64,000 nucleotides of DNA from assembly GCF_036898095.1 (NCBI RefSeq), contig NC_090768.1:51507056-51571055 (forward strand), given 5' to 3'. Numbering within the stretch: the first letter of the stretch is position 1; every line of letters starts with the position of its first letter. The DNA comes from Palaemon carinicauda. Its lineage: Eukaryota > Arthropoda > Malacostraca > Decapoda > Palaemonidae. Made by a program: the position numbers and the translations under genes. Below the pieces are notes generated by a model that saw only the letters and a program-made list of their open reading frames with translations, had not been told where the DNA came from and searched no databases. Shown piece after piece: positions 1-11,116 of this stretch.

Positions 1-229
1 ACATTACATATATCTGCCACTCTATTTAAAAAAGAAATCAAACAAGTAGCACAAAATTTATATAAAGTCATTTTAAAAAATGCAAAAATGGAGATCAAAA
101 TAGCATGATTAAAACAATGGAAGACAAAAATTACACAGATTCAAATATTCAAAGACCCACATTTTGTGACTAAAATTAAATCAACGTATTTTAATACAAG
201 CTAACACTTCAACCCTTTTCTCTTCCCAG

Positions 230-2710
230 AATTCTACAGGAAAGTAACAGACATGAGAGCCCGTGGAGTCAAGGTCTTAATTGCCATTGGCGGATGGAAT
301 GACTCTGCCGGGGACAAGTACAGCAGACTTGTCAACAATCCAGCTGCTCGGGCCGCGTTCAACAGTCACGTCATTGAATTCATCTTGAAGAATAATTTCG
401 ATGGTCTCGACCTTGATTGGGAATACCCCGTCTGCTGGCAGGTGAGACCCACAGATGAGGCATTATGTGAATATAAACTGTCCAAATTTAAGCAAACCTG
501 ATATGCCTTATGTTATGAAGACAACTTTTCACATTGCTAAAACTGTAGAAAAACATTACAACCATAATAATGCAATGGATTTACACATCGACAGGTGGAC
601 TGCGCCAAAGGCAACCCTAATGACAAACAAGCCTTTGGAGATTGGGTGCGAGAACTACACACAGCATTCCAACCCCATGGTCTACTGTTGACAGCTGCTG
701 TCTCTCCTAGCAACAAGGTTATTGATGCAGGTAAGTTCTAGTTTTCTTCAAAACATATACAGTATGAAACTAAGATGGCCATGACTAATGTATTTCAGTT
801 TAGGCTACTACAAACTAAGGTGAATCCTCAGACTTCTTGCGGGATGAGAAATTCACTTTTAAAATAAGTGAGGTTGAATTATTAGAGAAATTCAGGAGGC
901 ACTGGTTTTTAATATTTGGAATTAGGGTTACAGTATATGGCAATAGGAAGGGGGTAAGGAGGCCATTGGGTGACAAGGTTAAACTGAGGGGAAAACTGCA
1001 ATTGCATTTTAAAGTAAAATCTATAAGGTTGAACACCATGATGGAGGAAAAAAATGCAGGAACAGATGTAAACTAGAAAGCTAAAAATTGGGTGCAGCTG
1101 GGGGACAAAGGGATGCTGCAAAGACACTTCATTAAGATCTAGAATTTTCATCTCTTAAGGTGCACTGGACACACTAACCGCCTATGGAGATTATTCTGTC
1201 ATAACAAAGATTAACTAATACCGCCCATTTGCCCTATAGGTTACGACGTCCCAATCGTTAACCGTTACTTGGACTGGATCAACGTCATGACCTACGATTA
1301 CCACGGACACTGGGACAAGAAGACAGGTCATGTCGCACCTATGTATCATCACCCCGGCCATGAAAATCCTGCATTTAATGCTGTAAGTTACTCCCAGAAC
1401 TTTACTTTAAGATTCACAAGATACAAACACTCCTGGAAAGTAATTCCATGAGAACATATTTTCCTTTTATACTTTTCATGTACATTACCTTGCATTTTTT
1501 TTAACATGACATATACTCTAAGAGTGAGACTTATAATGAGAAACAGAATTGAATTATTTAACTAAAATATGAGTAACTAGTGTCTGTCCATTTGAAGTTT
1601 GTCTAACAGCTTTTAGTAATTCAACGAAATTACACACTGTCTTGTGGCCAATATAAAACATACAGTATATGTATTTTCCAATAATCATACTTCCATATTC
1701 TTAATAAATTGTTACTTGGTACTATGGTAATGTAAATACATCTTTAAACTCATCTATATTTATCCCACCCCAGAACTACACTATCCACTACTGGATAGAG
1801 AAGGGAGCAGACCGTAAGAAGCTCATAATGGGAATGCCCATGTACGGTCAAGCGTTCGGTTTAGGCTGGAAGGCCGATGGAACAGGGCTCGGTCAGCATG
1901 CTCCTCAGAAGGGACAGGCGGGACAATACACAAGAGCTGCTGGTTTCTTAGCTTACTATGAGGTAATAAGAAGAGGATTTCTTAATACAGTACTGTAGCT
2001 GGTATCTTTGTCAACAAAATTCCAACGTACATTGAAAGATTTCCTTTTGAACCATATACAGTAATCTAATGTGAAGTAGAAATGTTTCTTCTCTAATTAA
2101 TTGTTAATTCTAATTTAATATGTATTTCAATCAAATACACCAAATTAAATGTACCTCACAAAGCAATAGGCCGCCAGATATCATTAACAAAGCTATGATG
2201 GCCCAGTATATTTTAGTAAATAAATCATCGTTACTGACAATCCCCTAACATATTAACAGATCTGTGATAAAGTGCTCAATGGAGGATTCACAGTAGTTAA
2301 AGACCCAGAAGGAAGGATGGGACCATACGCATACAGTGGAAAACAATGGTTCGGTTATGACGACATTGCTATGATTAGATATAAGGTAAGGAGTGTGAAC
2401 AACATTACGATAGACCTTAATTTTATAATACCAGTAAATTATAGCTTGCTAATTACTTCACCTCTGTACTTATCAATTACAATTATCAGTGATTTTATAA
2501 TGTCCACCTTGAATTAAAATAATACTTATAATTCTTCTCCTCTTGCAGTCTGAATACATTAAGAAAATGGGTCTTGGAGGTGGCATGATTTGGGCCCTAG
2601 ATCTGGACGACTTTAGAAATCGTTGTGGATGCGAGAACCATCCCCTCCTGAGGACGATCAACAGAGTTCTGAGAAACTACCCTGTTCCTGACCCTCGCTG
2701 CAATATGTAA
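230..2710 (+). CDS. GH18 chitinase, Cht10-like (group II), last six exons; 5' end outside the window
   Basis: Secreted endochitinases of this family hydrolyse beta-1,4 bonds of chitin during cuticle turnover. Six exons read in one continuous frame: 230-441, 595-730, 1240-1382, 1774-1962, 2260-2385 and 2549-2710 (stop TAA 2708-2710). All five introns (153, 509, 391, 297 and 163 nt) are GT-AG. They encode about 321 residues of a TIM-barrel domain with all four GH18 motifs: KVLIAIGGW, FDGLDLDWEYP (catalytic Glu in DxxDxDxE), MTYDYHG and GGGMIWALDLDDF. The protein ends 20-odd residues after the barrel (HPLLRTINRVLRNYP), so no chitin-binding CBM14 domain follows. That ending and the CWQVDCAKG stretch resemble the last catalytic domain of Cht10-type chitinases; this assignment is from family memory and less certain than the GH18 call. 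Bases 1-229 are upstream intron, and the first exon opens with two bases of a split codon. Confidence 0.93.
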
Positions 2711-4224
2711 ATGACTAATTGACAAGTGACCATAAAGAGACAACTGGGAATTTTAGAAGACTTTCGTTTCTGAGCTTCAGCACTTCAGCACTTAGAATTA
2801 AGTAAACGTTTCTAGATTTCCTAAAGATCTCTTTGGAACTACTTCCTAAGGTATCATGAGATCCTACGTCTTAGTGGTCTAAAGGCCTAGACTCGTGGTA
2901 TTTAAAGAAAAAAAAAAGTGAAAAGACGCGCATCTTTCTGGGATTCTCGAGAACCTCCAGATTAAAAGGCTAAATTAATACACGTATTAAAAAAAAAAAT
3001 CAAGATCTTCAAAGCAAAAGATAATATTTAAGCATTAGGAATTGCACTTTCCATTAGTTAAATCTACAGGTCCTTCAGAATCCACAGATGAATTTAAAAA
3101 GAATATTATAGGAGGCTTAGTGTGCACTAATCAAATGGTGCATTCAAGAACTTACTAGTATGTTCATAATTACAGTGTTTATTCTTTATCACACCAGTCT
3201 TCCACATGTACCGCACGCTGTTTATTATTGCAAATTCTGCATAGCCTAGTTCCCTAAGATTATGTAAGTTCATAAATATGGGCAAACTATCCTTTTACAA
3301 AAGGACATATAATGGCTCCTCACTTATCCTTCCCCTTAGAGGATTTGACTGGGTAAAGTCTATTGGGGGTGCAGATATCTATGGTCATCTTAGGATACGT
3401 CCCTGATTATACACGACCTCTACGGATAGTCGTTTCGGGGGTTAGGACCCAGTGATACCCGACGGTAATTCTCTTGTAATATCACTCGCAGAAATATTAT
3501 ACAGTAGGAAGCAGCCGAAGGGAACTGCTATCAGGACGACATGGCCATCTCACCCAAAAATAGATTTTTCCTACATCAAAATCCCTTTAAATATGTATGT
3601 CCACCAAATGCAACAACTTACATATAAAAAGCCCTAAGAATAAATGGTTGAAGGTCACCTGTGAAAAGGCATGCCTGTAGAGTCCAGTCTACTTCAAATA
3701 CTTGATATTTTTATGTGCAATATACTATAAACCCTCAGAGCTACATGAAATTGTAATCTAAAAATCTGGACATAAAAATAATAGGTCACTTGATTTCAAG
3801 TGACTACTGTACATGGCAGTTAATATGTATACAGCAACTATTTATATATGCTGTTAAAGTATTACAGTCCATATATTTAGTGAAAGTGTGCCAAACTTGT
3901 GTTAACTACTTCTGACTTCAACTGACTACATTAGCTCAGCAGTCCAGTTACTGTGGCATTATGTAACACATTATTTATCTTCATTAAATTATTATAAAAA
4001 ATAATATGAATTTCATTCCACCTATGCGATTATTTCCTTATTTTATGACTTGTATACCCAGCTTAATTTTTGTATGCTACATAAGAATATGAAGTGTGAT
4101 GTTGAATGCAGATGAAAGGAAAAAGGTTGAAGCTGTCAGTATGAATGGCTAGCATAACATATGTATGATAGTGTACTATGTATATGCAATATGAAGTAAG
4201 AATAATGAACATACATACGTACAC

Positions 4225-4229
<5 letters not shown>
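2711..4229. other. 3' flank of the chitinase gene, no gene seen
   Basis: AT-rich sequence after the chitinase stop codon. It should contain the 3' UTR. Weak polyadenylation-like hexamers occur (ATTAAA near 2962, AATAAA near 3640) but none is clearly the one used. Bases 3551-3592 carry a motif ('aaatagatttttcc' followed by 'tcaaaatccctttta'-like sequence) that recurs at about 15530-15567, so part of this stretch is an old dispersed repeat. No convincing coding sequence on either strand. Confidence 0.5.

Positions 4230-4230
<1 letters not shown>

Positions 4231-4316
<86 letters not shown>
4231..4316. repeat. (TA)n microsatellite
   Basis: Pure TA dinucleotide array of about 43 units, bordered by imperfect 'acatacgtacacatatac' sequence. 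An open frame across it encodes only Ile-Tyr repeats and is not a gene. Confidence 0.97.
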
Positions 4317-4320
<4 letters not shown>

Positions 4321-6469
4321 GTATATGGATGACTGAAGAGAATGCAAAAGTTAAATAATGTCGTGTTTGATGTACAAATATCTTGTCTGAATCAACACCT
4401 ATGAAGTCTTACAGGGAGGAAATTGGACAGTTATAAAACCTATCAGGAATAAAAGGTTATGTATGGCAAACTCAGGAACTGAGTTTCAATGTCAAAGTCA
4501 AGAACAAATGAAAATATCGTGGAGCCCCATCAACCTGTATGTTGAATTTAGTAGTTACTAAGCACCATGGAGCTCAACATATTTCACCAAAAACAGAATT
4601 CACAAAAAAATTTTGAAGCACAATATTCCAATCTGAACATCCTTTTAGTTGTTTGAACTATACTCAGGTTATGCCACAAAAAAATTGTCATATTCCCTTT
4701 AAAGGCTCGAGTACACAAGGCTGGCAAGATGCCCTTCAATCAGAACAAATGACTCATGGATGAGCAATAGCCCTGCAGTATACCTAAGAGAACCTAGTTT
4801 CAGAGAAGGTGGACATAGAAGTCTGCCATTTGTTGAACAGTGGCTCTGATAAGAATGATACCAGTCTCACAACCCAAATGGCATAGGGTGACCCCTACCT
4901 TAGCCCTGCAAGGTAAGCCTTTCTCTTGATGAGGAGCTGCAGGAAAATCTCAAGCCATGAACTGCAAGAGACTTTACAGTTAATAGTGACTAAGATGAAA
5001 TTCGAGACTTTACAGCTACAAGTGACTAAGATTGACTAAGATGGAATTCTCTCACTTGGGTTAAAAATATGAACCCTTGTCGAACTACCTGCACGCCTAT
5101 TTGATTACTTCATGAAGACCAAAAGAAAGGGTGCTCTTAGAGACCACAATCTTGAGCCTTCTTGACCTGTCACAGAGACAGCAACACTTTGGCATAAGAA
5201 GTCTAATTACGGTATATTCAGATATTACAGTAAAACTATCGATGGGCAATAATGCATCCCATCTTATTCATCGACTATGTTCTGTAGAAGGTTTCAGAAA
5301 ATATAAAATCTTCTTGTTATGAATTAACGACCTCTATGTTTTCACCGCAAAATCAGAAATAAACAAGAATGAGAAACACCTAAACTTTTTCATGCAAAGA
5401 CTAGGTATGAAAAGAAAGCATAAGATTTGCAACATCCTTCGGTAATACTAGAACTAGCATAAAAATTCTTGGGTGAGATATCTCTTTAGGTTAACCTATT
5501 CATGACTTTGAAAACCACCCTGCTATGCCTGCAGAAAACCTATCAAATCCCAGAGTAAATGGGCCAGATTCCAAAATTCCTCACGATCATATGCCACCTC
5601 TTGAGCCAGAATATCTTGTGTGGGGCTGACCAATATGGTCTGGAGAGACCCCCTTATGACATCAACAAAATATGGATATTTCCCCTGGTACAAGGCCTAA
5701 CCATACTTGACATCCCCAAGAACTCACTAAAGGCCGAGATACTACTCGGCTTCAACTCAAAGAGCCTTGGTGTGACCATTACACGGTTGATCTCCCAACA
5801 GACCAAGCTAAGAAGCATCTTCTAAGCCAGCACAAATGTCTGCAATTAGTGACTAGAACACCATGAGCTCCTTGTTAAGATAGAGTATGTGGTATACAGA
5901 CTGATCATATGTGTTCCCAACAAAGTGGAAAGCCTTTCTGCTCCCCTATCTTTCCAATTAAGCTAAATTCTACCAGCCAATGAAGGAGTCTGAGAAGGTT
6001 CTGGGGTTACAGAAGCAGCAACAGAAAAAGTGGAAGGGGATACATTTGGAAACCCTGTCCACTGCCAAAGTAGAGCCACTGGCAGTAGCAAAAGAAAGCT
6101 CTTCAATGCCAGTAGTAGCCATCAAAAATGTCTATGCTATTCTAGGAAACGTTTGAGTTCCATGCTCGTGTTATCATGTAAATGAGATCAATTCAAAATA
6201 ACAAATACCCAAAAATAAAGTGAAGGGAAGCAAATCCAAAGACAAGTCTGCTTCATATATATACAAAAAAATCTGGGTATTAAAAATCCACAGTTATATA
6301 CAACATATATTCAAGAAATACATGAGCTTTCGCACATTTTACAAAGTGACTCTTCAGCTGAAGAATAAAAGTTTCACAATGTTTCAAAGGTAAACTAAAA
6401 ACATATGACAATTAGAAGATAAAACTAATTAAACTAAAGTAGTAATTGAAGCTAAAACATTAGATTAAA
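4317..6469. other. intergenic, no recognised feature
   Basis: About 2.1 kb of moderately AT-rich unique-looking sequence. Open frames are short (up to 88 codons, 5559-5825) and show no domain, no splice-consistent continuation and no coding bias I can defend. Parts around 4850-6120 have higher GC than the surroundings and may be an old, decayed repeat. Confidence 0.4.
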
Positions 6470-6745
6470 AGGAGTCCCGCTCAGACTCGTTAGTGCCATT
6501 AGTGTCTGCAACCTTACCATCCTTGTGAGCTAAGGTTGGGGGGTTTGGGGGAGCCTATAGGTCTATCTGCTGAGTCATCAGTAGCCACTGCCTGGCCCTC
6601 CCTGGTCCTACCTTGGGTGGAGAGGAGGCTTGGGCGCTGATCATATAATATATGGTCAGTCTCTAGGGCATTGTCCTGATTGCTAGGGCAATGTCACTGT
6701 CCCTTGCCTCTGCCATTCATGAGCGACCTTTAAACCTTTAAATGG
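6470..6745 (-). repeat. SINE-like dispersed repeat
   Basis: A GC-richer block starting 'ggagtcccgctcagactcg' and ending near 'gagcgacctttaaacc'. I recognise it as a repeat type common in decapod sequence. Read on the minus strand it ends in GAGCGGGACTCC, close to the tRNA B-box complement (GGGACTCGAACC), which suggests a tRNA-derived SINE or a related tail. The tRNA-like head itself is not intact here, so the class is tentative. Confidence 0.4.
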
Positions 6746-6901
6746 CAGTTTTCTAAAGAGTGAAAACTCCATGAATAATCAAGCAATCCACAACAGCAAT
6801 GATATCTTGACTAGACAGCAGCTGAAATGAGGGCCTGCAAATTGGTGTGTGGAGGTACTCCTAACACTCATCTCCCAACTGTCACTTACCTACCCTTTTA
6901 A

Positions 6902-7196
6902 CCCTTTTACCCCCAGGCTCTTTGGAAATTTCCAACCCTTAACCCTCAAAGGGGTTATTTTTCCCCCAGCACATTTTGAAGTATTTTAAATTGCTCTAAC
7001 AGCCTTAATTTTTATCATTGAGAGGTCAGGTTGGTCTCATTCTCTTGGAAAATGCCTGAAATTTCTCAAAAAATTATCAAAAATATGAAAAAAAAATTTT
7101 TATAGCATTTTTTTGCAAGGACGTACCGGTACGTCCATGGGGGTAAAGGGATGAGTTTTGTGAAACGTACCAGTACGTCCTTTGGGGGTAAAAGGG
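6902..7196. mobile_element. piggyBac-type MITE with TTAA target duplication
   Basis: A 295-bp element with near-perfect inverted termini: CCCTTTTACCCCCA at the left and TGGGGGTAAAAGGG (after 'cctt') at the right. It is flanked exactly by TTAA at 6898-6901 and 7197-7200. TTAA duplication and CCYT-type ends are the hallmark of piggyBac transposition. There is no coding capacity, so it is a non-autonomous MITE. Inside the right end a second partial copy of the terminal motif occurs ('gacgtaccggtacgtcc' then 'gggggtaaaggg', then 'acgtaccagtacgtcc' then 'gggggtaaaaggg'), giving nested subterminal palindromes. Confidence 0.75.
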
Positions 7197-7401
7197 TTAA
7201 CAAACATTAACAACCAATCCAGGTGTCACAAAAGATAGGCCTGTGTAAAAGACAAAGTTTTATATTCTTATAGGAACAAAGAAATATCAAAAGGAATCTT
7301 CCATCCCTTTTCTGTTTCAAATACTATACCTAAGATCTTGCAAACATGAGGAACATCCAGAATTTATTGAAAAACCAAAAAAAAAGTATGATAATGCCTA
7401 C

Positions 7402-7505
7402 CTTGTGTAACAGAAGTCCCCACTGCGACCGAAGACATTTCAGTGTCCAAATGTTAAGTAAATGTCCTCCTGTTCTTTTGGAAACAATGTTCTCTCCTCC
7501 CTTTC
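7402..7505 (-). other. candidate internal exon, unknown gene
   Basis: On the minus strand a 104-nt block has a strong 3' splice site (pyrimidine tract 'tttttttctttttccag') at 7506-7507 and a 5' splice site (AAG|GTAGGC) at 7401-7400. One frame is open throughout (34 codons, starting KGGENIVSKRTGG). I recognise no protein family. DIRS-A is inserted only about 20 bp upstream of the acceptor. It could be a genuine exon of an interrupted gene, part of an old repeat, or coincidence. Confidence 0.28.
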
Positions 7506-7524
7506 CTGGAAAAAGAAAAAAATG

Positions 7525-7716
7525 TTATTTTTATTAGTAAAATAAATTTTTGAATATACTTACCCGATAATCATGTAGCTGTCAACTCCGTTGCCCGACA
7601 GAATTCTATGGAGGGATACGCCAGCTATCACAATACTAGAAGGGGGTGTACTTACCAGCGCCACCTGTGGCCAGGTACTAAAGTACTTCTTGTTGACACC
7701 TCCTCAATTTTTCCTC
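7525..7716. repeat. DIRS-A left inverted terminal repeat
   Basis: From 'cttacccgataatcatgtag' (7559 on) to 'aatttttcctc' (7716) it is the reverse complement of 14094-14253 with almost no differences. The outermost 35 bp differ between the two ends, as expected for DIRS elements. It contains minus-strand GGGTAAGT (7566-7558) and CTGGTAAGT (near 7650) splice-donor-like motifs. Confidence 0.88.
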
Positions 7717-7761
7717 GGTCCACTGGTTCTCTATGGGGAGGAAGGGAGGGTCGATTAAATC

Positions 7762-7851
7762 ATGATTATCGGGTAAGTATATTCAAAAATTTATTTTACT
7801 AATAAAAATAAAATTTTTCAATATTAAACTTACCCGATAATCATGTAGCTG
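7762..7851. repeat. DIRS-A internal complementary region (ICR)
   Basis: The first half (catgattatcgggtaagt... to 'ctaataaaaat') is the reverse complement of the left outer end 7525-7578. The second half ('atttttcaatattaaactt' to 'catgtagctg') is the reverse complement of the right outer end 14233-14267. The junction between the halves represents the circle junction. In DIRS replication this region templates completion of the circular DNA. It lies at the 3' end of the minus-strand gene set, as in known DIRS1-like elements. Confidence 0.88.
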
Positions 7852-8248
7852 ATTCACACCCAGGGGGGTGGGTGAAAACCAGTGTACAAGATTAAAGGAT
7901 AGCTAAGTATCCCATATTTCATATAACAGTTATCTCAAATAACAATGAAATAATAAGTACCTGGTAAGGAAGTCGAATTGAACCGTTACTCTGCCTCTTT
8001 TTTAAGTTCGTCTTCCTTACTGAGCGCAGCGTTCCTCTTGGAGGCTGAATCAACTCAAAGGTGCTAAAGTATATAGGGCTGCAACCCCTACTAAAGGACC
8101 TCTACACAACCTCTAACCCAGGCGCTTCTCAAGAATGAATTGACCACCCGCCAAATCAAAAGGATGCGGAAGGCTTCTTAGCCTACCGTAACAACCATAA
8201 AAACAACAATAAAAGCATTCAAGAGAAAGGTTAAAAAAGGTTATGGGA

Positions 8249-11116
8249 TTAAGGGAATGTAGTGGCTGAGCCCTCACCTACTACTGCACTCGCTGCTACG
8301 AATGGTCCCAGGGTGTAGCAGTTCTCGTAAAGAGACTGGACATCTTTAAGATAAAATGATGCAAACACTGACTTGCTCCTCCAATAGGTTGCATCCATTA
8401 TGCTCTGCAGAGAACGGTTTTTATTAAAGGCCATCGAAGTAGCTACGGCTCTTACTTCGTGGGTCCTTACCTTCAGCAATGCAAGGTCTTCCTCCTTTAA
8501 GTGAGAATGGGCTTCTCTAATCAGAAGCCTTATATAATAGGAAACCCCGTTCTTGGACATGGGCCTCGAAGGTTTCTTGATGGCACACCATAAGGCTTCT
8601 GACTGTCCTCGAATAGGTTTAGACCTATTAAGATAATACTTGAGAGCTCTGACAGGGCAAAGAACTCTCTCTAGTTCGTTACCTACCATGTTGGAGAGGC
8701 TAGGTATTTCAAACGATCTAGGCCAAGGACGTGAAGGAAGTTCGTTCTTTGCTAGGAATCCGAGCTGAAAAGAACATGTTGCAGATTCGGTCGTGAAACC
8801 AATGTTCTTGCTGAAGGCATGAACCTCACTGACTCTCTTAGCTGTTGCAAGGCAGACGAGAAAAAGAGTCTTGAGGGTAAGGTCCTTGAAGGAAGCTGAC
8901 TGGAGAGGTTCGAACCTAGGTGACATAAGGAACCTTAAGACTACGTCTAGGTTCCAGCCTGGAGTAGATAGACGACGCTCTTTAGACGTCTCAAAAGACT
9001 TAAGGATGTCTTGAAGGTCCTTGTTGGAAGAAAGGTCCAAACCTCTGTGGCGGAGAACTGAAGCCAACATACTCCTATACCCTTTAATCGTAGGGGCTGA
9101 AAGGGATCTCTCATTCCTAAGATGTAAAAGGAAGTCAGCTATTTGGGTCACAGAGGTATTGGTAGAGGATACTGAATTGGCTCTACACCAGCTCCGGAAG
9201 ACTTCCCACTTAGATTGGTAGACTCTACGAGTGGAAACCCTTCTTGCTCTGGCAATCGCACTGGCTGCCTCCTTCGAAAAGCCTCTAGCTCTAGCGAATC
9301 TTTCGACAGTCTGAAGGCAGTCAGCCGAAGAGCGTGGAGGTTTGGGTGCAACCTGTCTACGTGAGGTTGACGTAGAAGGTCCACTCTTAGAGGTAGAGTC
9401 CTGGGGATGTCGACTAGCCATTGAAGTACCTCTGTGAACCATTCTCTTGCAGGCCAAAGGGGAGCAACCAGCGTCAGCCGTGTCCCTTCGTGCGAGATGA
9501 ATTTCTGCAGAACTTTGTTTATTATCTTGAACGGTGGGAATGCGTAAAGGTCGAGATGGGACCAGTTCAGTAGAAAAGCATCCACATGAACTGCTGCAGG
9601 GTCTGGAACTGGGGAACAGTACAGCGGAAGTCTCTTGGTCATGGAGGTGGCAAACAGATCTATGGTAGGTTGACCCCACAAGGTCCAAAGTCTGTTGCAC
9701 ACACTCTTGTGGAGGGTCCATTCCATGGGAATGACCTGATTCCTTCTGCTTAGGCGATCTGCTGAGACGTTCATGTTGCCCTGAATGAACCTCGTGACTA
9801 AAGTGAGGTTTTGACTTCTTGACCAAATGAGGAGGTCCCTTGCAATCTCGTATAGGCTCCTCGAATGGGTCCCTCCTTGCTTGGAGATGTAAGCCAAGGC
9901 TGTGGTGTTGTCTGAGTTCACCTCCACCACTTTGCCTAGCAGGAGGGACTTGAAGTTCAGCAGGGCTAAATGAACTGCTAGTAGCTCCTTGCAGTTGATG
10001 TGGAGCGTTCCCTGTTCCTCGTTCCACGTTCCCGAGCATTCCCGTCCGTTCAAGGTCGCACCCCAGCCCGAGTCCGATGCATCTGAGAAGAGATGAAGAT
10101 TGGGGGTCTGAATAGCCAACGATAGGCCCTCCCTGAGAAGGAGATTGTTCTTCCACCACAAGAGAGTGGTCTTCATTTCTTTGGTGACTGGGATAGAGAC
10201 TGCTTCGAGAGTCAAACCCTTGTCCCAATGAGCTGCAAGATGGAATTGAAGAGGGCGGAGGTGGAGTTTCCCTAGCTCGACGAACAGGGCCAGTGATGAA
10301 AGGGTCCCTGTGAGACTCATCCACTGTCTCACCGAGCAACTGCTCCTCTTCAGCATGCTCATGATGCACTCTAGGGCTTGGCTTATCCTGGGGGCCGATG
10401 GAAAAGCCCGAAAATCCTGACTCCGAATCTCCATTCCCAGGTACACAATGGATTGGGAGGGAATGAGCTGAGACTTTTCTATGTTGACTAACAGACCCAG
10501 TTCTCTGATTAAGTCCAAAGTCCAGTTGAGACTCTCCAGACAGCGACGACTCGTGGAGGCTCTCAACAGCCAGTCGTCTAAGTAGAGGGAGGCTCTGATG
10601 TCCGATAAGTGGAGGAATTTTGCTATATTCCTCATCAGATGCGTGAACACCATAGGAGCTGTGCTTAGGCCAAAACACAGGGCTTGGAATTGGTAGACAA
10701 CCTTTCCAAAAACGAATCTCAGGAAAGGTTGGGAGTCTGGATGAATAGGAACGTGAAAGTAGGCATCTTTCAAGTCCAACGAGACCATCCAGTCCTCCTG
10801 CCTGACCGCTGCTAGGACCGACTTCGTCGTCTCCATCGTGAACGTCTGCTTGGTGACATACGCATTGAGCGCGCTGACGTCCAGCACCGGTCTCCAACCT
10901 CCTGTCTTCTTGGCCACCAGAAAGAGACGGTTGTAGAAGCCCGGGGATTGATGGTCCCGGACTATAACCACTGCCTTCTTCTGCACAAGTAGCGACACCT
11001 CCTGGTGCTACGCTAGCCTCTTGTCCTCTTCTTTGTAGTTGGGAGAGAGGTTGATGGGAGATGTGGTCAGAGGGGGTTTGAGGCAGAATGGAATCCTGTA
11101 ACCCTCCCTCAGCCAA
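8249..11116 (-). CDS. DIRS-A tyrosine recombinase (YR), with long N-terminal overlap of RT
   Basis: The C-terminal ~365 codons (about 9350 to 8249) are a tyrosine recombinase that would integrate the circular DNA copy. A SAM-like N-terminal domain (YQSKWEVFRSWC, IADFLLHLR, TIKGYRSML) is followed by the catalytic residues: Arg in TAKRVSEVHAFS, HxxR in RTHEVRAVATSMAF, and the nucleophile Tyr in FASFYLKD. The frame stays open for a further ~590 codons upstream, across the RT gene in the -1 frame, rich in Ser, Pro, Gly and Arg with no recognised domain. The genuine start is unknown: the protein may begin near 9400 or be made by frameshifting from RT. Confidence 0.85.
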   Translation of the reverse strand: MAEGGLQDSILPQTPSDHISHQPLSQLQRRGQEASVAPGGVATCAEEGSGYSPGPSIPGLLQPSLSGGQEDRRLETGAGRQRAQCVCHQADVHDGDDEVGPSSGQAGGLDGLVGLERCLLSRSYSSRLPTFPEIRFWKGCLPIPSPVFWPKHSSYGVHASDEEYSKIPPLIGHQSLPLLRRLAVESLHESSLSGESQLDFGLNQRTGSVSQHRKVSAHSLPIHCVPGNGDSESGFSGFSIGPQDKPSPRVHHEHAEEEQLLGETVDESHRDPFITGPVRRARETPPPPSSIPSCSSLGQGFDSRSSLYPSHQRNEDHSLVVEEQSPSQGGPIVGYSDPQSSSLLRCIGLGLGCDLERTGMLGNVERGTGNAPHQLQGATSSSFSPAELQVPPARQSGGGELRQHHSLGLHLQARRDPFEEPIRDCKGPPHLVKKSKPHFSHEVHSGQHERLSRSPKQKESGHSHGMDPPQECVQQTLDLVGSTYHRSVCHLHDQETSAVLFPSSRPCSSSCGCFSTELVPSRPLRIPTVQDNKQSSAEIHLARRDTADAGCSPLACKRMVHRGTSMASRHPQDSTSKSGPSTSTSRRQVAPKPPRSSADCLQTVERFARARGFSKEAASAIARARRVSTRRVYQSKWEVFRSWCRANSVSSTNTSVTQIADFLLHLRNERSLSAPTIKGYRSMLASVLRHRGLDLSSNKDLQDILKSFETSKERRLSTPGWNLDVVLRFLMSPRFEPLQSASFKDLTLKTLFLVCLATAKRVSEVHAFSKNIGFTTESATCSFQLGFLAKNELPSRPWPRSFEIPSLSNMVGNELERVLCPVRALKYYLNRSKPIRGQSEALWCAIKKPSRPMSKNGVSYYIRLLIREAHSHLKEEDLALLKVRTHEVRAVATSMAFNKNRSLQSIMDATYWRSKSVFASFYLKDVQSLYENCYTLGPFVAASAVVGEGSATTFP

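Noticed and set aside
455..691. Open frame across chitinase intron 1 and exon 2
   Set aside because: Different frame from the GH18 protein. The exon there is 595-730 with clear splice sites.
5559..5825. 88-codon open frame in the 4.3-6.5 kb gap
   Set aside because: No domain, no Kozak or splice context, and isolated in AT-rich non-coding DNA.
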